Positions 49,151-61,262 of a DNA stretch of 64,000 nucleotides are shown here, one piece after another (the first letter of the stretch is position 1; each line of letters begins with the position of its first letter). Source of the DNA: Saturnia japonica (Eukaryota > Arthropoda > Insecta > Lepidoptera > Saturniidae). The stretch is from contig CM065329.1 of NCBI GenBank assembly GCA_033032175.1, forward strand, positions 9,492,985 to 9,556,984. The letters run 5' to 3'. The position numbers and the translations under genes were made by a program. The notes beneath the pieces are model-generated. The model was given only the letters and a program-made list of their open reading frames with translations. It was not told the origin of the DNA and made no database searches.

Positions 49151-50224
49151 TTCAATTTTATTAATTGTATAGTATACATATTTACTGTATGGAACGCAAA
49201 AATAGTCTCCGGATATTTATGTATTACGTTTGACTTATGATATTTTATACGTAGATACGGCATTAACGCTCATTACATTTCACCCTGAATCGGTGCTGCT
49301 TCATCTACAAAATACTAAAACAATTACCAACTTCAAATCACAACTGCTTCGATAATTGTTTAATAAACACGAGACGGAATGATAACGAAGATAAATGATG
49401 ACGAATCTGGTTAAACTACTGTATGACTCCTCGTGAGAGTTTGTTGAATTGTTCTTGTTGTGCAAGTACCAGGGAAGGTTCGTGATCTTATGCGATTGAG
49501 GCGGTCACATTCACTTACACACAATTTACTCCACATACATAATATACATAATCTAGGTCGATGGGGTTGCGTCCAAGAACATCGCACCGAATTCGGGGGT
49601 GTCTTTTTTTTTGTCTTGCTTATAATATTAACTTTGTTATTAACCAGCTGCGAAACGCAGTTTTCAATGTTCGAAATAATTGTGAAGCGCGAAAATTAAA
49701 TTGCTCTAGGGCCCAGCACGTCACGGGTTTTGACGTCTTGAATATTCTAGAATACAATCACATAGTACGATAGTATTTATATGTTAATCTCTATAAAACT
49801 GATTTTACATGTAATTTTTTCGTGACGAACAGTGCGCTCTTTTTTTTGTTACTGGTCGTGAAAAATAGTAGAATGCCTGTTATTTTTCATTGTCATTTTA
49901 AATTTATTGATTAAATTAAAAGTAATGCATTCAGATGCCTGTTAGTAACGCCTATAGAAGTTTTATTCGATTTTTTATTTATTAGAGTACTATTTGTCTT
50001 TATAAAGCTATCTGGAGAATCGGGATTTTAATCTTGCTCTAGCAAGATATTTGGGGAAATTGGACATTGACATGCTGCTCACTCGGTGTGTCGGTCTCTC
50101 CTAGTCAGTGTGACCCAATGTGGTAGTTTTCTACATTTTTGATAGTTTGAGGGCTCTTTAGGCTTGATTTTGGTAGTGAAAAAGTATTCGGTAGGTTTTG
50201 GAATATTCGTCTGGAACATCGGCT

Positions 50225-51884
50225 TCAATATAATGATGGGTCCTCACAATTCAGTTGCCAGTAGTTTGCGTTCCGAATTAACAGGTATACAATAATGTAA
50301 GTGCATTTGTCACTCAATGCATTTATGCGCCAATGAAGCTTGCAAAAACTACCAAGACTGTGAGGATTTATCAAGAAACGTGTATGTATTTTTCAAACAT
50401 AGTGCCAAAAGACAATCGGAATACATTGAATTTCAAGAATTTATGAATACAAAAATTCACAAATTACTACACCCGTCGCAAACTAGATGGCTATCGCTGG
50501 TGTCTGTAATAAATAGGTTGCTAGAGCAATGGGAGACCTTGAAATTGTTTTTCATCCACCAGTGGCTAGCAGAACGCACTGTCGCTGAGGAGCTGGTCTA
50601 TCGTGAATTAAACGACGACTTTCTGAAACTCTATATCTTATTTTTACAATGGATATTACCTAAATTTGTGAAGATGGACGAGTAATTCCAAGGAACGGAT
50701 TCTATTTTAATAGAACAGGATGGATAGTATAGAACTGCTTTACAAAGATCTCTTCCAATACTACATGTCCAGAGACTATGTTAACCAAACTGAAATATAC
50801 TACATTGACCCAGAAAACTCAAAAAACCAATATCTTAAACCAAAAAAGCTCTTGGTAGAATTTTATATTAGTTGCCGCGACTTTCTAGTTACAAGCTGCA
50901 AGGAAATTCGGAAGCGTTATGATTTAGCTAATGAAATACTTCCGCCCCTGAATAATCTGTCACCTGAAGAGGCTGTGCGCCACAGTAATAGAGAGATTTT
51001 TCCATCAATGTTGCCATTAACCCAGAAACTACCACGAATTGTCAAAATTGAAAATTACCTTCAAACAATCGAAGATGAGTGGAGACTTTTACCAGATGTC
51101 AACAAATTTTCGACATTAGACATCGGCACCTGGAATGCTCACGAATTTTGGGAAAACATCCATCAAACAACCGTCTGCAAAACTCTAGCGAAGTTTGCTT
51201 TAGACGTTCTATATTTTCCACACAGTAACGTAAACTGTGAAAGGATATTCAGTCAAGTTAACAACATTGTTTGCACCTATTTATTGTATTGTGAATCGAT
51301 GATCTAATGTTTCTTCCCTGAATCTGCCCCCCAACCCGATCCGTCTAATTTCCTACCGATTTCTTGTACCTATCGTCGTGCGCACCACATCTTCATTGAT
51401 CTAGCGTAAACGAACCGTCACTCCGACAAAATCGTGCCGTTGAGCCTGACCAGGCGGCACATACCTCAAACTTTGTCATTTGGAAGAAAGGATCCATATT
51501 CGGGCTGGACAGATTGTGAGTACCATTTTTTCCTATCCTACCTATATTTGTTCCCCATTATCGGATCGGTTCACATATGATTTTCACTTAGTATTCTTAG
51601 GTACACCAAAATCTTTTAGCTTCCGCTTAATTTTAATAAATCCATACAGTCCACTCATTTTCGCGCAAACAAACATGAATACCAAGATGCGATATAAGTT
51701 AGTAACATCGACTGTAAATAAGACTCTAGCAAGACAACTGATTAAAAAAAAGGCAAAGTTTAAGGTGTCGCGCGACATGTGCGACAAAATGAGAAGCAAG
51801 GACAAGTACGCACTAGATAAACATAAATCTGAAGTAATAGAAATGATAAGAAACCTTTATGGAGAAGAAACAAATGAGGACTAA
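50225..51884 (+). pseudogene. hAT transposase relic
   Basis: The first part (to 50685) reads MHLCANEACKNYQDCEDLSR, HKLLHPSQTRWLSLVSVINR and LYILFLQWILPKFVKMDE, typical of the middle of hAT transposases, then a stop. The second part (50720-51265) ends ALDVLYFPHSNVNCERIFSQ plus VNNI, the hAT dimerisation signature. After about 400 bp, 51675-51884 gives NTKMRYKLVTSTVNKTLARQ, which resembles the segment that normally follows it. A GTGAGT at 51515 is donor-like, so the gap could contain an intron or an insertion. Stops and shifts make it inactive. The end lies inside the 1.46-kb direct repeat A1. Confidence 0.7.
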
Positions 51885-52927
51885 ATAATTTTAAAATAAA
51901 TAATGAAATACGGCAATTTATTTTATTTTCCCTTAAAATATGGCAAACCAGACTATATATAACATACGTCAGCTCAGATTTTTACGATAACACCACTGGC
52001 AAAATGTAAAATTTAGGGATGCAATTTAAAAAAAAATTGTTTAATGAATGCTCCTGGTATATGAGTTTTGTAATTTATGAATATTAACCCTCTGGTTATT
52101 GGTCTATGATTCTGTTAATTTAAAATAAAATAAGTTAAAAAAAAAAAGACTTGTGGCACTCGGGGACTGCTGCGGTAAAGCTATTTTGCATAGTATTTTT
52201 TATCAACTTATGCAATTATAATTATTTATTTATGCAGTTTTTTTTCCTTTTTTTTTCTTTGATATTAATTCAAGTTACACTTTTTGAGCGTGGTGACTGA
52301 TAAACCAATGCCACCTAGAAGCGAGTTGCGCAACTAAAGAGAAGCGTGATCTTTGAAAAAAGTCATTAAAAGTTCTGCTATTCATCGATAGATGCAAAAC
52401 TAAATAAACAGGGACGGATCTAGGAAATAAATTATTAAATAGCCAAGCTGAATTAGATCGAGAGTGTGTGTATTATTATAACAAATTATTTTGTGATTAG
52501 CTTTGCCCACGACTTCATCCGCGTGTGATATGTTTTATTTTTCAAAATACTCAATATGCAAATAATACTCCTGAAATATTTATTATATCAAGTAATTTAC
52601 AGGTTATTATTTATAAGTTAAGCGTGTAAACAAACTCACTTGCGTTGCGTATTTATAATATTTGTCGGAAAAGCCTTTTTCTTCGATAAGTGGAATAGGC
52701 TAATGCTAAATATTTTGGAATATTTTTTCAAACCGAACCAGTAGTTTAGTTAGCACGTTGAACGAAAAAGAACACAAACGTGCAAACAAAAAACACTTTT
52801 GCTTCATAATATTAGAACATAAGTGAAAAATAGACAGCATACTTTATTCAATTTGTATGTAATCATTAATCTTTCTTTTTTATTATATCATACTTGCATC
52901 TATTTATTATATCATCATACAGATCTA
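51471..52927 (+). repeat. 1.46-kb direct repeat A1 left of BEL-2
   Basis: From CTTTGTCATTTGG to CATACAGATCTA this matches 58015-59473 with about 15 differences by eye (about 1 percent). It includes the hAT C-terminal piece and, at 52497-52810, a copy of an RTE/SINE-type repeat (TTTGCCCACGACTTCATCCG). Its right end meets the outer end of the BEL-2 LTR. Confidence 0.85.
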
Positions 52928-53553
52928 TTGTGAATAAAAGGACGTCCACAATATTTTAATGTGTGCTAAATTAATAGCGCTTGTTTTATTCTTGTTTCTT
53001 ACAAAGTTACAGTAGTTCGTAGTAACAATGTGGTTTCTTAATAACGTTCTTGACTGTAGTTTGCTTGTAGATTCGCTGCTTGCTGTTGTTGTAGTGTTTC
53101 TTGAACTGATCGCAGATTCGCTGCTTGCTGTTGTTGTAGTGTTTCTCGAACTGATCGCAGTACTGCCGCCCTCTCCGCTATATTTAACCTCGCCCTTTGA
53201 CTCGCAACCGGTAGTGCGATGGATTCCGTGCGGGGCGTCGCTCAGCCAATGAGCGCGCACGCCCTGTGTGCGCGCTCTCGGCAGTACTATGAGTCACCAT
53301 GCCAGATGTTCCGAGTCTGGCATGGTTCATCCTTACAACTAGTGAAATTTATACATTTAAACTTACAACTAGCTATATTCTTATTCTAATCGTTTTAAAA
53401 TACACATATTCACACATATTCAGTTCATATTATTATATCTATTCCTAACACGTATTTATAAACCTTATTCCTAACACGTATTATTTCATTTACTTGTTCA
53501 TTTTATACTATTAGACTATCGTTATTCGCCCGCCCTGCTCGCTGTCCGCAACA
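52927..53553 (-). repeat. BEL-2 3' LTR
   Basis: On the minus strand it starts TGTTGCGGAC after the purine tract and ends TTTTATTCACAAT. Within it a 48-bp unit (from GCAGCGAATC to the next) is repeated twice in tandem near 53055-53160. A related LTR lies at 26616-36482. Confidence 0.85.
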
Positions 53554-53582
53554 GTTCTCCCCCCGGCGTAGCCTGCGCAGCC

Positions 53583-56500
53583 TCACTCTCCTCTCAGGAC
53601 GGCGAGCTTCGTCGTCGGACGCCGGAACAGACCGCTCCTCGTCTTCACGTCGGCGCTCCGCACTCCTCCATCTGGTCCGGTGTAGGTTCTCGTGACGATT
53701 CCGCGCGGCCAGGTGTTGCGCGGCAAGGCAGAGTCGACAACCACGACCAAGTCTCCGACGTTCAGAGGGCGCGTGCTGTCGGCTGAGTTCCCGCGTGGCA
53801 CCAGTGTAGGGAGGTACTCCTTAACCCAGCGCCGCCAGAAATGATCGGCGAGCGCCTGGGTTGCTCGCCAGGTACGCCGGTCCGCCGTGTCGCAGGTCCC
53901 CGTCGTAGGCATACCCGTCGAACTCCCAAGCAGAAAATGGTTGGGAGTGATCGCCTCTGGGTCCCGCGGGTCGACGCTCACGTGCGTTAGAGGCCGCGCG
54001 TTAATAGAATGCTCGGCCTCCGCGAGCACGGCTTGGAGCACCTCTTCTTTAGGCGCACGCTCGTTCAAAGTGGCGGCGAGCGCGGTTTTTACCGACCGCA
54101 CTAGCCGCTCCCATGCACCTCCCTGGTTAGGCGCGCCGGGCGGGATGTAGCGCCACTCGACGCTGTGCCCTAGCCCCTCCCCCCGTAGCGCAGGTGCCCA
54201 TTCGGCGTAGGCGGCGCGTAGCTCGGTGTCTGCCCCACGGAAGTTGGTCGCGTTATCGCTGTAGTGGCTGAGTAAGCCGAGCGGGTCATAGATTGACATA
54301 ACCGCACTCAGAGCTTCTCGTTTTGTAGGTGCCCGCTTGTGTGCGCGTACATCGGCTGGTACTCGATGCATGGACGTGTTAAACTCTAGTTCATCCGTAG
54401 CTGCATTCCAGTATAGGCCCAGGATCTTTTCTTGTTCATGCCCGCCAAGTTGTGCGGGCGATCGTGCGCGTAGCTCGTCCGGTGTTCCACTGAGTACGCT
54501 CGCTCGGTTGCTGCTCCATCCGCGTAACGTAAAGCCGGCTACTGCGTGGACTTCTTGTATTTCCCTTATAGTGTGGATAGCTGTTTCTTCATCGTCGTAG
54601 CTATCCACCAGGTCGTCCATGTAGTGGCTCTGCGTTATTGCCTTGAACGCGTCTAGATGCGTTCGTTCATGCTTTTCAGCATTGCGGTCGCGTACACTGT
54701 GTGCTATGAATGGTGAGCTTGCTGCGCCGAATATCAACGATCTCATTTTATATTTCTGTGGCGGCTTGTTCCGGTCGTTGCCTCGCCACAGAAATTGTTG
54801 TGCCGGCTGGTCCGCTTCGAGTATTCGTATTCTCAGAAACATTTCCTCTATATCAGCAGTGACGGCGACGGGCTTCTCTCTGAACCGGAATAAAATCCCC
54901 TGCAGCGATCGTAGCAGGTCCGGTCCCTCTAATAACTCGTCGTTTAAACTCGTAGTTCCACTGCGTGCTGCGGCATCGAACACTACTCGTAGCTTGCCGG
55001 GTTTGTTCGGGTTGAATACAGCGAAGTGAGGTAAAAACCAGCTGATGTTGCTAGTCTGTTCGTGTCCCTCGCAGCGTACGGCGTAGCCCTTCTTAAACAA
55101 GTTTTTGATCTGACTTGTATACGCCGCCGCAAACTCTGTGGAACGATCCATTTTCTTTTCTATCGAGTGAAGTCGTCGTAGCGCCATGTTGTAGCTATTA
55201 GGTAGTACTACGTCGTCGCGGCGCCACGGTAGACCTACTTCGTAGCCTTCACTGCATTGTTGGATCGTTCCGTCGAGAATTCGCGTCGCGCGCTTGTCGG
55301 CGTCGCTGATTCTCGGTTCGCGGGCTACGCCGAGCGCGTCTATTTTGAAGTGCCGTTCTACGAGCTCGTGTAGACTTTCGTTCCGGATCTCGCTGCCAGT
55401 GTTGCGTTCAGGTGCGTATATGTGTAGCAGGGCTTCGCTGTGGCCGATGATCACGTGTGGTGCGGTTCCGTGCACCACCCAACCCAGTTGAGTTTTCGAC
55501 GCCGCCGGCTGGTTCGGTTTGCCGACGCGTAGCTCTCTGGATACGATCATCTCCCAGTGGTCCGTACCTATCAATATACGCGGCCTCGCCTTCTCATAGC
55601 ACACCTGCTTCACTTTCAAATTGCGCAAGTGAGCGTGTTGGAGTGTGCTTAGAGACACTGTTTGTTCGCGCAGTCGGAGTCCTTTTATCGTTCGAGCTCG
55701 GAACTCGTGCTTCTTGTTGCCGCCCGGTTCGTACAACTTCGCTTGTACAATTTGGCTATTCGTGTACTCTTTGCCCATATTGACGCCTTGTAGTTGCAGT
55801 GGATGTGACGGTCCATGCGCTCCGATGTCCTTGGCCAAGTCCTCGTCGATTAGCGATATAGTCGAGCCCTCGTCCAACAGAGCGTACGTATTCACCGCTC
55901 CTTTGGGGCCCGATATAGCCACCGGACAGATTTTTAGTATAATCTGTCTCGGTTCTATAGTTGTTGCGACAGCCATTACCGTCTCGCTCGTTGACGGTGT
56001 CACGTTGTTCTGAGCTAGCTCTTCGCTATCGCTTGGTCTGTCGTTGTGAAGCGACGAGTGATGCGGACGACGACAGGAGTTAATACCGCACGGCTTTCCT
56101 TTGCAGTACACACGACGATGGCGTTTGTCAATACATTTGAAACAGACGCCTTTGCTCTTCACTAGCTCCCACCGTTGCTCGACGTTCAGTGCCTTGTATT
56201 GCGGGCACCGAGACAACGGATGGGGCTTATCGCAGCTAGGACACAGATGTTCGGTTTCTGTATCCACCGTAGCAAAGACGTTCTGTCTCTTTCTGGCGGC
56301 GACTTGCGGTGCGGCAGGCTTCAATACTTCGCGTCTAGAGGTCGCTGTCGAAGCGGTGGCGGGCGCATATGTGTGTTTTAAAGCACGGCTAGCTTCATGC
56401 ATTAGGAAGCGTGATAATACAACGACCTCTGGATCAGTTGTTCCCTCGTTCTCTTCCGCATAGTCGCACCACCGGGACTTCAGGTGTGGGCTAAGTTTTT

Positions 56501-57496
56501 CTAATACTTCCCGAGCCAGCATCGGGTTGTACAGGTAGCTCCGTTTGTCGAGATTTAGTAAAACACAGACTATGTTTTGTAGTTTTACTGCGAACGCGTT
56601 CAGTTCGCTTGCGGTAGCTCCCGGTCGTGGTAATTTCCGCATATCATCCAGCGCCTTGTCTATAATTACTTCCGGCCTGCCAAAACATTGTTTCAGTGTC
56701 CGCATGATTTCATCTGGATTGTTCGCGGTGTGTAGTAGCGCTGCCACTGCGTCGCGGGCATCCCCACGCAAGCTATTACGTAGGCGCGCTATGTTTTCTA
56801 TCGGTGAGAAACGATATAGCTGCGTGGAGTCCCTCATAGCTGCTTTGAATGGCAGCCACTCGTTGATCGCTCCAGTGAAAACAGGTAAGTCAGCGGCTTG
56901 GCGTGGCGGTGGATGAGTATGCGTCATCTTTTCTAGTATCGCGGCGAGCTGTTTAATATCACTGCTCGATTGCGACGGTGATTGCGAACGGGCACGTCGT
57001 TCAGGCCTGCGTTCGTCTTGTTGCCGCGCGTCGTTACGGGTACACGGTAATTGCTCCCCCCGTGTAGCTTCGGGCTGTGAGCGGAGCCAGTCATCCACTC
57101 GGTGAATACGTTCATCTGGCTTCTCGTTCGTTTGCTCACGTACGTCCTCTGCTTCATCCCGTATCGACGTTAACTCCACGGCGAGGCGTTTCTTTATTAA
57201 TTCTGCCTCGATACGGAGTTCTTCACGGCGAATTGCGGCTAGTTTCTCTTCCGCTTGTATGCGGCGAGGCGTGGTCGCATAGTCGCACTCGTCGTCGATC
57301 TGTGTGAGCGTGGCGGGGAAACGTGGCCTGTTCTGACGTCAGTGCGAGTAACAGGTACAGAGGGTGTTCCCTCCGGTCGGGGTGTGCCCTCAGCCCTCTG
57401 TGTGTCTGGCGATAGCGGCGATTCTTCGAATACTCGGACTGTGTTATTTCTGTTTTGTGATTCCATTGCGTCTCCCTGGCTTCTCGTAACAACCAT
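53583..57496 (-). pseudogene. BEL-2 gag-pol with in-frame deletion and an early frameshift
   Basis: A 1198-aa frame (57179-53583) keeps Gag with DUF1759-like core, zinc knuckles (CPSCDKPHPLSRC, CFKCIDKRHRRVYC), protease (LLDEGSTISLID), RT with YMDD and the integrase end (SDNATNFRG, GGAWERL, DUF5641-like). Near 54267 the RT-connection sequence IYDPLGLLS runs straight into the integrase second-Asp motif, so RNase H, the zinc-binding part and the first Asp of integrase are gone. Compared with BEL-1 about 500 residues are missing, yet the frame stays open. The natural Gag start (MVVTRSQGD, 57496) is in another frame; the shift lies near 57300-57335. Confidence 0.87.
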
Positions 57497-57601
57497 TGAT
57501 CTGGGTACGCCGTTCGTGGATACAGATGTATTGATAACACGTCGTTTCTTCTTCAAGCGTTGTTGTAGATCGGCGAAATGTTCTGTTCTTTTTTCTTCCG
57601 A

Positions 57602-57621
57602 TCCGGCTTCCGAAGGACCAG
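57602..57621 (-). other. BEL-2 primer-binding site, tRNA-Tyr-like with 2-nt insertion
   Basis: On the minus strand the LTR end is followed by TGGTCCTTCGGAAGCCGGAT. This equals the BEL-1 site except for two extra bases after TGGTCCTTCG, so ten 3'-terminal tRNA bases still pair. Confidence 0.65.
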
Positions 57622-57627
57622 ATAATA

Positions 57628-58014
57628 TTGTGAATAAAAGGACGTCCACAATATTTTAATGTGTGCTAAATTAATAGCGCTTGTTTTATTCTTGTTTCTT
57701 ACAAAGTTACAGTAGTTCGTAGTAACAATGTGGTTTCTTAATAACGTTCTTGACTGTAGTTTGCTTGTAGATTCGCTGCTTGCTGTTGTTGTAGTGTTTC
57801 TTGAACTGATCGCAGATTCGCTGCTTGCTGTTGTTGTAGTGTTTCTCGAACTGATCGCAGTACTGCCGCCCTCTCCGCTATATTTAACCTCGCCCTTTGA
57901 CTCGCAACCGGTAGTGCGATGGATTCCGTGCGGGGCGTCGCTCAGCCAATGAGCGCGCACGCCCTGTGTGCGCGCTCTCGGCAGTACTATGAGTCACCAT
58001 GCCAGATGTTCCGA
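57628..58014 (-). repeat. BEL-2 5' LTR, truncated
   Basis: It matches the inner 387 bp of the 3' LTR, including both 48-bp units, up to GATGTTCCGA, where repeat A2 begins. The missing part is the start of U3. Confidence 0.85.
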
Positions 58015-59473
58015 CTTTGTCATTTGGAAGAAAGGATCTATATTCGGGCTGGACAGATTGTGAGTACCATTTTTTCCTATCCTACCTATATTTGTTCCCC
58101 ATTATCGGATCGGTTCACATATGATTTTCACTTAGTATTCTTAGGTACACCAAAATCTTTTAGCTTCTGCTTAATTTTAATAAATCCATACAGTCCACTC
58201 ATTTTCGCGCAAACAAACATGAATACCAAGATGCGATATAAGTTAGTAACATCGACTGTAAATAAGACTCTAGCAAGACAACTGATTAAAAAAAAGGCAA
58301 AGTTTAAGGTGTCGCGCGATATGTGCGACAAAATGAGAAGCAAGGACAAGTACGCACTAGATAAACATAAATCTGAAGTAATAGAAATGATAAGAAACCT
58401 TTATGGAGAAGAAACAAATGAGGACTAAATAATTTTAAAATAAATAATGAAATACGGCAATTTATTTTATTTTCCCTTAAAATATGGCAAACCAGACTAT
58501 ATATAACATACGTCAGCTCAGATTTTTACGATAACAACACTGGCAAAATCTAAAATTTAGGGATGCAATTTAAAAAAAAATTGTTTATTGAATGCTCCTG
58601 GTATATGAGTTTTGTAATTTATGAATATTAACCCTCTGGTTATTGGTCTATGATTCTGATAATCAAAAATAAAATAAGTTTAAAAAAAAAAGACTTGTGG
58701 CACTCGGGAACTGCTGCGGTAAAGCTATTTTGCATAGTATTTTTTATCAACTTATGCAATTATAATTATTTATTTATGCAATTTTTTTTTCCTTTTTTTT
58801 TCTTTGATATTAATTCAAGTTACACTTTTTGAGCGTGGTGACTGATAAACCAATGCCACCTAGAAGCGAGTTGCGCAACTAAAGAGAAGCGTGATATTTG
58901 AAAAAAGTCATTAAAAGTTCTGCTATTCATCGATAGATGCAAAACTAAATAAACAGGGACGGATCTAGGAAATAAATTATTAAATAGCCAAGCTGAATTA
59001 GATCGAGAGTGTGTGTATTATTATAACAAATTATTTTGTGATTAGCTTTGCCCACGACTTCATCCGCGTGTGATATGTTTTATTTTTTCAAAATACTCAA
59101 TATGCAAATAATACTCCTGAAATATTTATTATATCAAGTAATTTACAGGTTATTATTTATAAGTTAAGCGTGTAAACAAACTCACTTGCGTTGCGTATTT
59201 ATAATATTTGTCGGAAAAGCCTTTTTCTTCGATAAGTGGAATAGGTTAATGCTAAATATTTTGGAATATTTTTTCAAACCGAACCAGTAGTTTAGTTAGC
59301 ACGTTGAACGAAAAAGAACACAAACGTGCAAACAAAAAACACTTTTGCTTCATAATATTAGAACATAAGTGAAAAATAGATAGTATACTTTATTCAATTT
59401 GTATGTAATCATTAATCTTTCTTTTTTATTATATCATACTTGCATCTATTTATTATATCATCATACAGATCTA
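58015..59473 (+). repeat. 1.46-kb direct repeat A2 right of BEL-2
   Basis: Second copy of 51471-52927, again with the hAT C-terminal piece (to 58428). Unlike A1 it runs on without a break into repeat X (AGATCTAAGTACTAATTTTT), the same junction as in the inverted copy near 33545. A2 therefore has the ancestral right flank. Confidence 0.85.
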
Positions 59474-60085
59474 AGTACTAATTTTTCGTAAAGAAATTAT
59501 ATTCTAGATCCGGTCCTGGAAAATGCGTCTGAATGTCGAATTGTATAGAGTTGCAAAACCACAATATTATAATTTTATTATACTCCTAATAATTTATTAA
59601 TAATAAAATAAATCATTTTCTATGTATATCCAGTCGTTGGCGTCCGAATCTGAAATAAGTAAAATAAAAGCCAGCTGACCAAAAATTTGCTTTTATTTAG
59701 TTTTGAAAGTGTATGCCGTAAGTGATTTCTCTTTCGAAATAACACTCAAATTTGACAAAAATTGGTATACTTGCATATTAAAATATATCAAAATGTAAAA
59801 AAAATAATAATGAACAAATAAAATTATGTAGGTTTTCAACTCTATGTATGTCGTTCTTTTATCAAACATATTTTACAACGCCATCTAGCGGTGAGAGGAG
59901 TCCTTGTTCCCGTCGAGCCTGTCGCGATACTTATGACAAAGTATCACCGCTGTGCCGGTCGGAGTGGGGGTGTTAGGTTATTTTCGTTACGGAATTTCTG
60001 GATTCGGTCTTCACGTTTACTTGTACATCTAATAGTCTGTGTTCACGTTCAAGGCCCGCGATTAAAAGCTATGCAATAGCTTAAT
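59440..60085 (+). repeat. Dispersed repeat X, copy with a 24-bp micro-insertion
   Basis: Inverted counterpart of 32920-33580. It overlaps the end of A2 by about 30 bp. It carries the CCATCTAGCGG motif near 59880 and the micro-insertion at 60018-60041. Non-coding. Confidence 0.75.
60018..60041 (+). mobile_element. 24-bp micro-insertion with 8-bp target duplication (copy 1)
   Basis: The unit runs TACTTGTACATC to TAATAGTCTGTG. It is flanked by TTCACGTT at 60010-60017 and 60042-60049. The inverted repeat copy near 32958-32975 has the same neighbourhood with a single target (CCACGCC-like) and no unit, an empty site. Confidence 0.85.
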
Positions 60086-60254
60086 AAAAGCGTATACAAA
60101 TAAGTAAATGAAAATGAATGCAAAACTAGAAAATATGATATTTATTACTATTATTAAATTTGAAATACACATTTACTATTTTCATTAGATATAACTATAT
60201 CCTAATACATCAAGTATGTACTTAAATCTGATAAATTATAATTATGTTGTAATA

Positions 60255-60610
60255 ATTAAAAATCAAAATAACCTTTATTCAATTAGGGCCCTAAGAAGGC
60301 ACTTATGAAGATCAAAACACTACTGACGGTTCATAATATATCCCAGACATTGAGAAGAACCGGCAAGGAACGCGATCGGTTTTTTTTTCAACTGTACTAA
60401 TTTTAATACAACAGGTACAATAATAACAACTTAGTGGATGCACATAGAGGGAGTCATTCACATAATGATCCACCCTAAAAATAACCTTTTGACAGTAAAA
60501 CCTGCTTGACATGGTCCTTAAACTTTTTGTCTGGCAAATCAGTAATGTACTTTGGAATCTTATTATAGAACCTAACACTATTACCTAAAAAACTTTTATT
60601 TGTCTTAATA
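60255..60610 (-). pseudogene. Jockey-type LINE C-terminus and 3' end
   Basis: The minus strand reads SVRFYNKIPKYITDLPDKKF, KDHVKQVLLSKGYF and stop, which I recognise as the C-terminal tail of a common lepidopteran Jockey-like polymerase. The 3' UTR continues with AGAACCGGCAAGGAACGCGA, GTTTTGATCTTCATAAGTGC and ends near 60255 (AAATTAATAAAGG-type tail). Related to 25380-25460. Confidence 0.65.
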
Positions 60611-60761
60611 GGTCTAAAACTTAGTACTTATGACTAATTTATCTCTATTTCTAGTATTAACATTGTGCTGATATCTTTGACTAAATGTAACTTGACTAAG
60701 TTTTTGCGAACATACATTGTTATCAAGGATAACTGCTATTATTAATAATATTAATAGGATG

Positions 60762-61262
60762 ATTTGCTGATCTCATGTTTTTATATAATTTGATGAACAA
60801 TAAAATCGATTGTTCATGTTTGTTGGAACAAATTGGTCTAAGGACTACAACTAAACATATCCGTAAACCTCAGACCTTTCACGTTCATACAACCAAGACC
60901 AATTATGCCCGTAATTCAGTGTTGATAAGATGTACACAGTTATATAATGCAAAAGCTAAAAATTTCGACATATTTTTTGACAGTAATGCAGCTTTTAGAA
61001 GAAAAGCTATTGATTTATTCAGAGTTTGATAAATATATGTGATTATTACACACACACACACACACACATTCACGCCAGAAGCACTACATCGTTCTTTTTG
61101 ATGCAAATAATATTTCATTAATAATTTCGTTGGGGTATAGAATTGTTATATCTTTATTGTAATACGATTGAAATCATTTTGGCTAAGCCAATATGTCAAC
61201 TTAATTATGTATGTAAGTTAGAATTTAAGAGCTGTAGATTTCCTGAAATAAATAAATAAAAT
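60762..61262 (+). pseudogene. LINE polymerase C-terminal fragment with 3' UTR
   Basis: 60810-61029 encodes LEQIGLRTTTKHIRKPQTFH, NYARNSVLIRCTQLYNAKAK, NFDIFFDSNAAFRRKAIDLF and stop, matching the end of insect Jockey/CR1-type ORF2. The 3' UTR holds a CA repeat (61048-61068) and ends in AAATAAATAAATAAAAT near 61262, a usual LINE tail. 61270-62040 is AT-rich and appears empty. Confidence 0.65.

Larger units (their letters stand above)
52927..58014 (-). mobile_element. Internally deleted BEL/Pao element (BEL-2)
   Basis: On the minus strand: truncated 5' LTR (57628-58014), primer site, gag-pol with an internal deletion, polypurine tract (GGGGGGAGAAC, 53554-53564) and complete 3' LTR (52927-53553). 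The two LTR parts look nearly identical over about 387 bp, so the insertion is young. The outer 240 bp of the 5' LTR are missing, and it abuts direct repeat A2 with a single shared base. No target duplication can be seen because one end is lost. It lacks RNase H and half of integrase, so it can move only with help. Confidence 0.88.

Noticed and set aside
51480..51884. Independent 134-aa gene duplicated at 58015-58428
   Set aside because: The C-terminal half reads as the end of the hAT transposase relic and the N-terminal half is preceded by a donor-like site, so a separate gene is not supported.
53028..53260. Small frames in the BEL-2 LTRs (also 57553-57960)
   Set aside because: Repeated in both LTRs with tandem 48-bp units; no protein signature.
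57919..58428. 169-aa frame running from BEL-2 LTR into repeat A2
   Set aside because: It crosses an obvious junction between LTR and A2; only the hAT-like last 60 residues have meaning.
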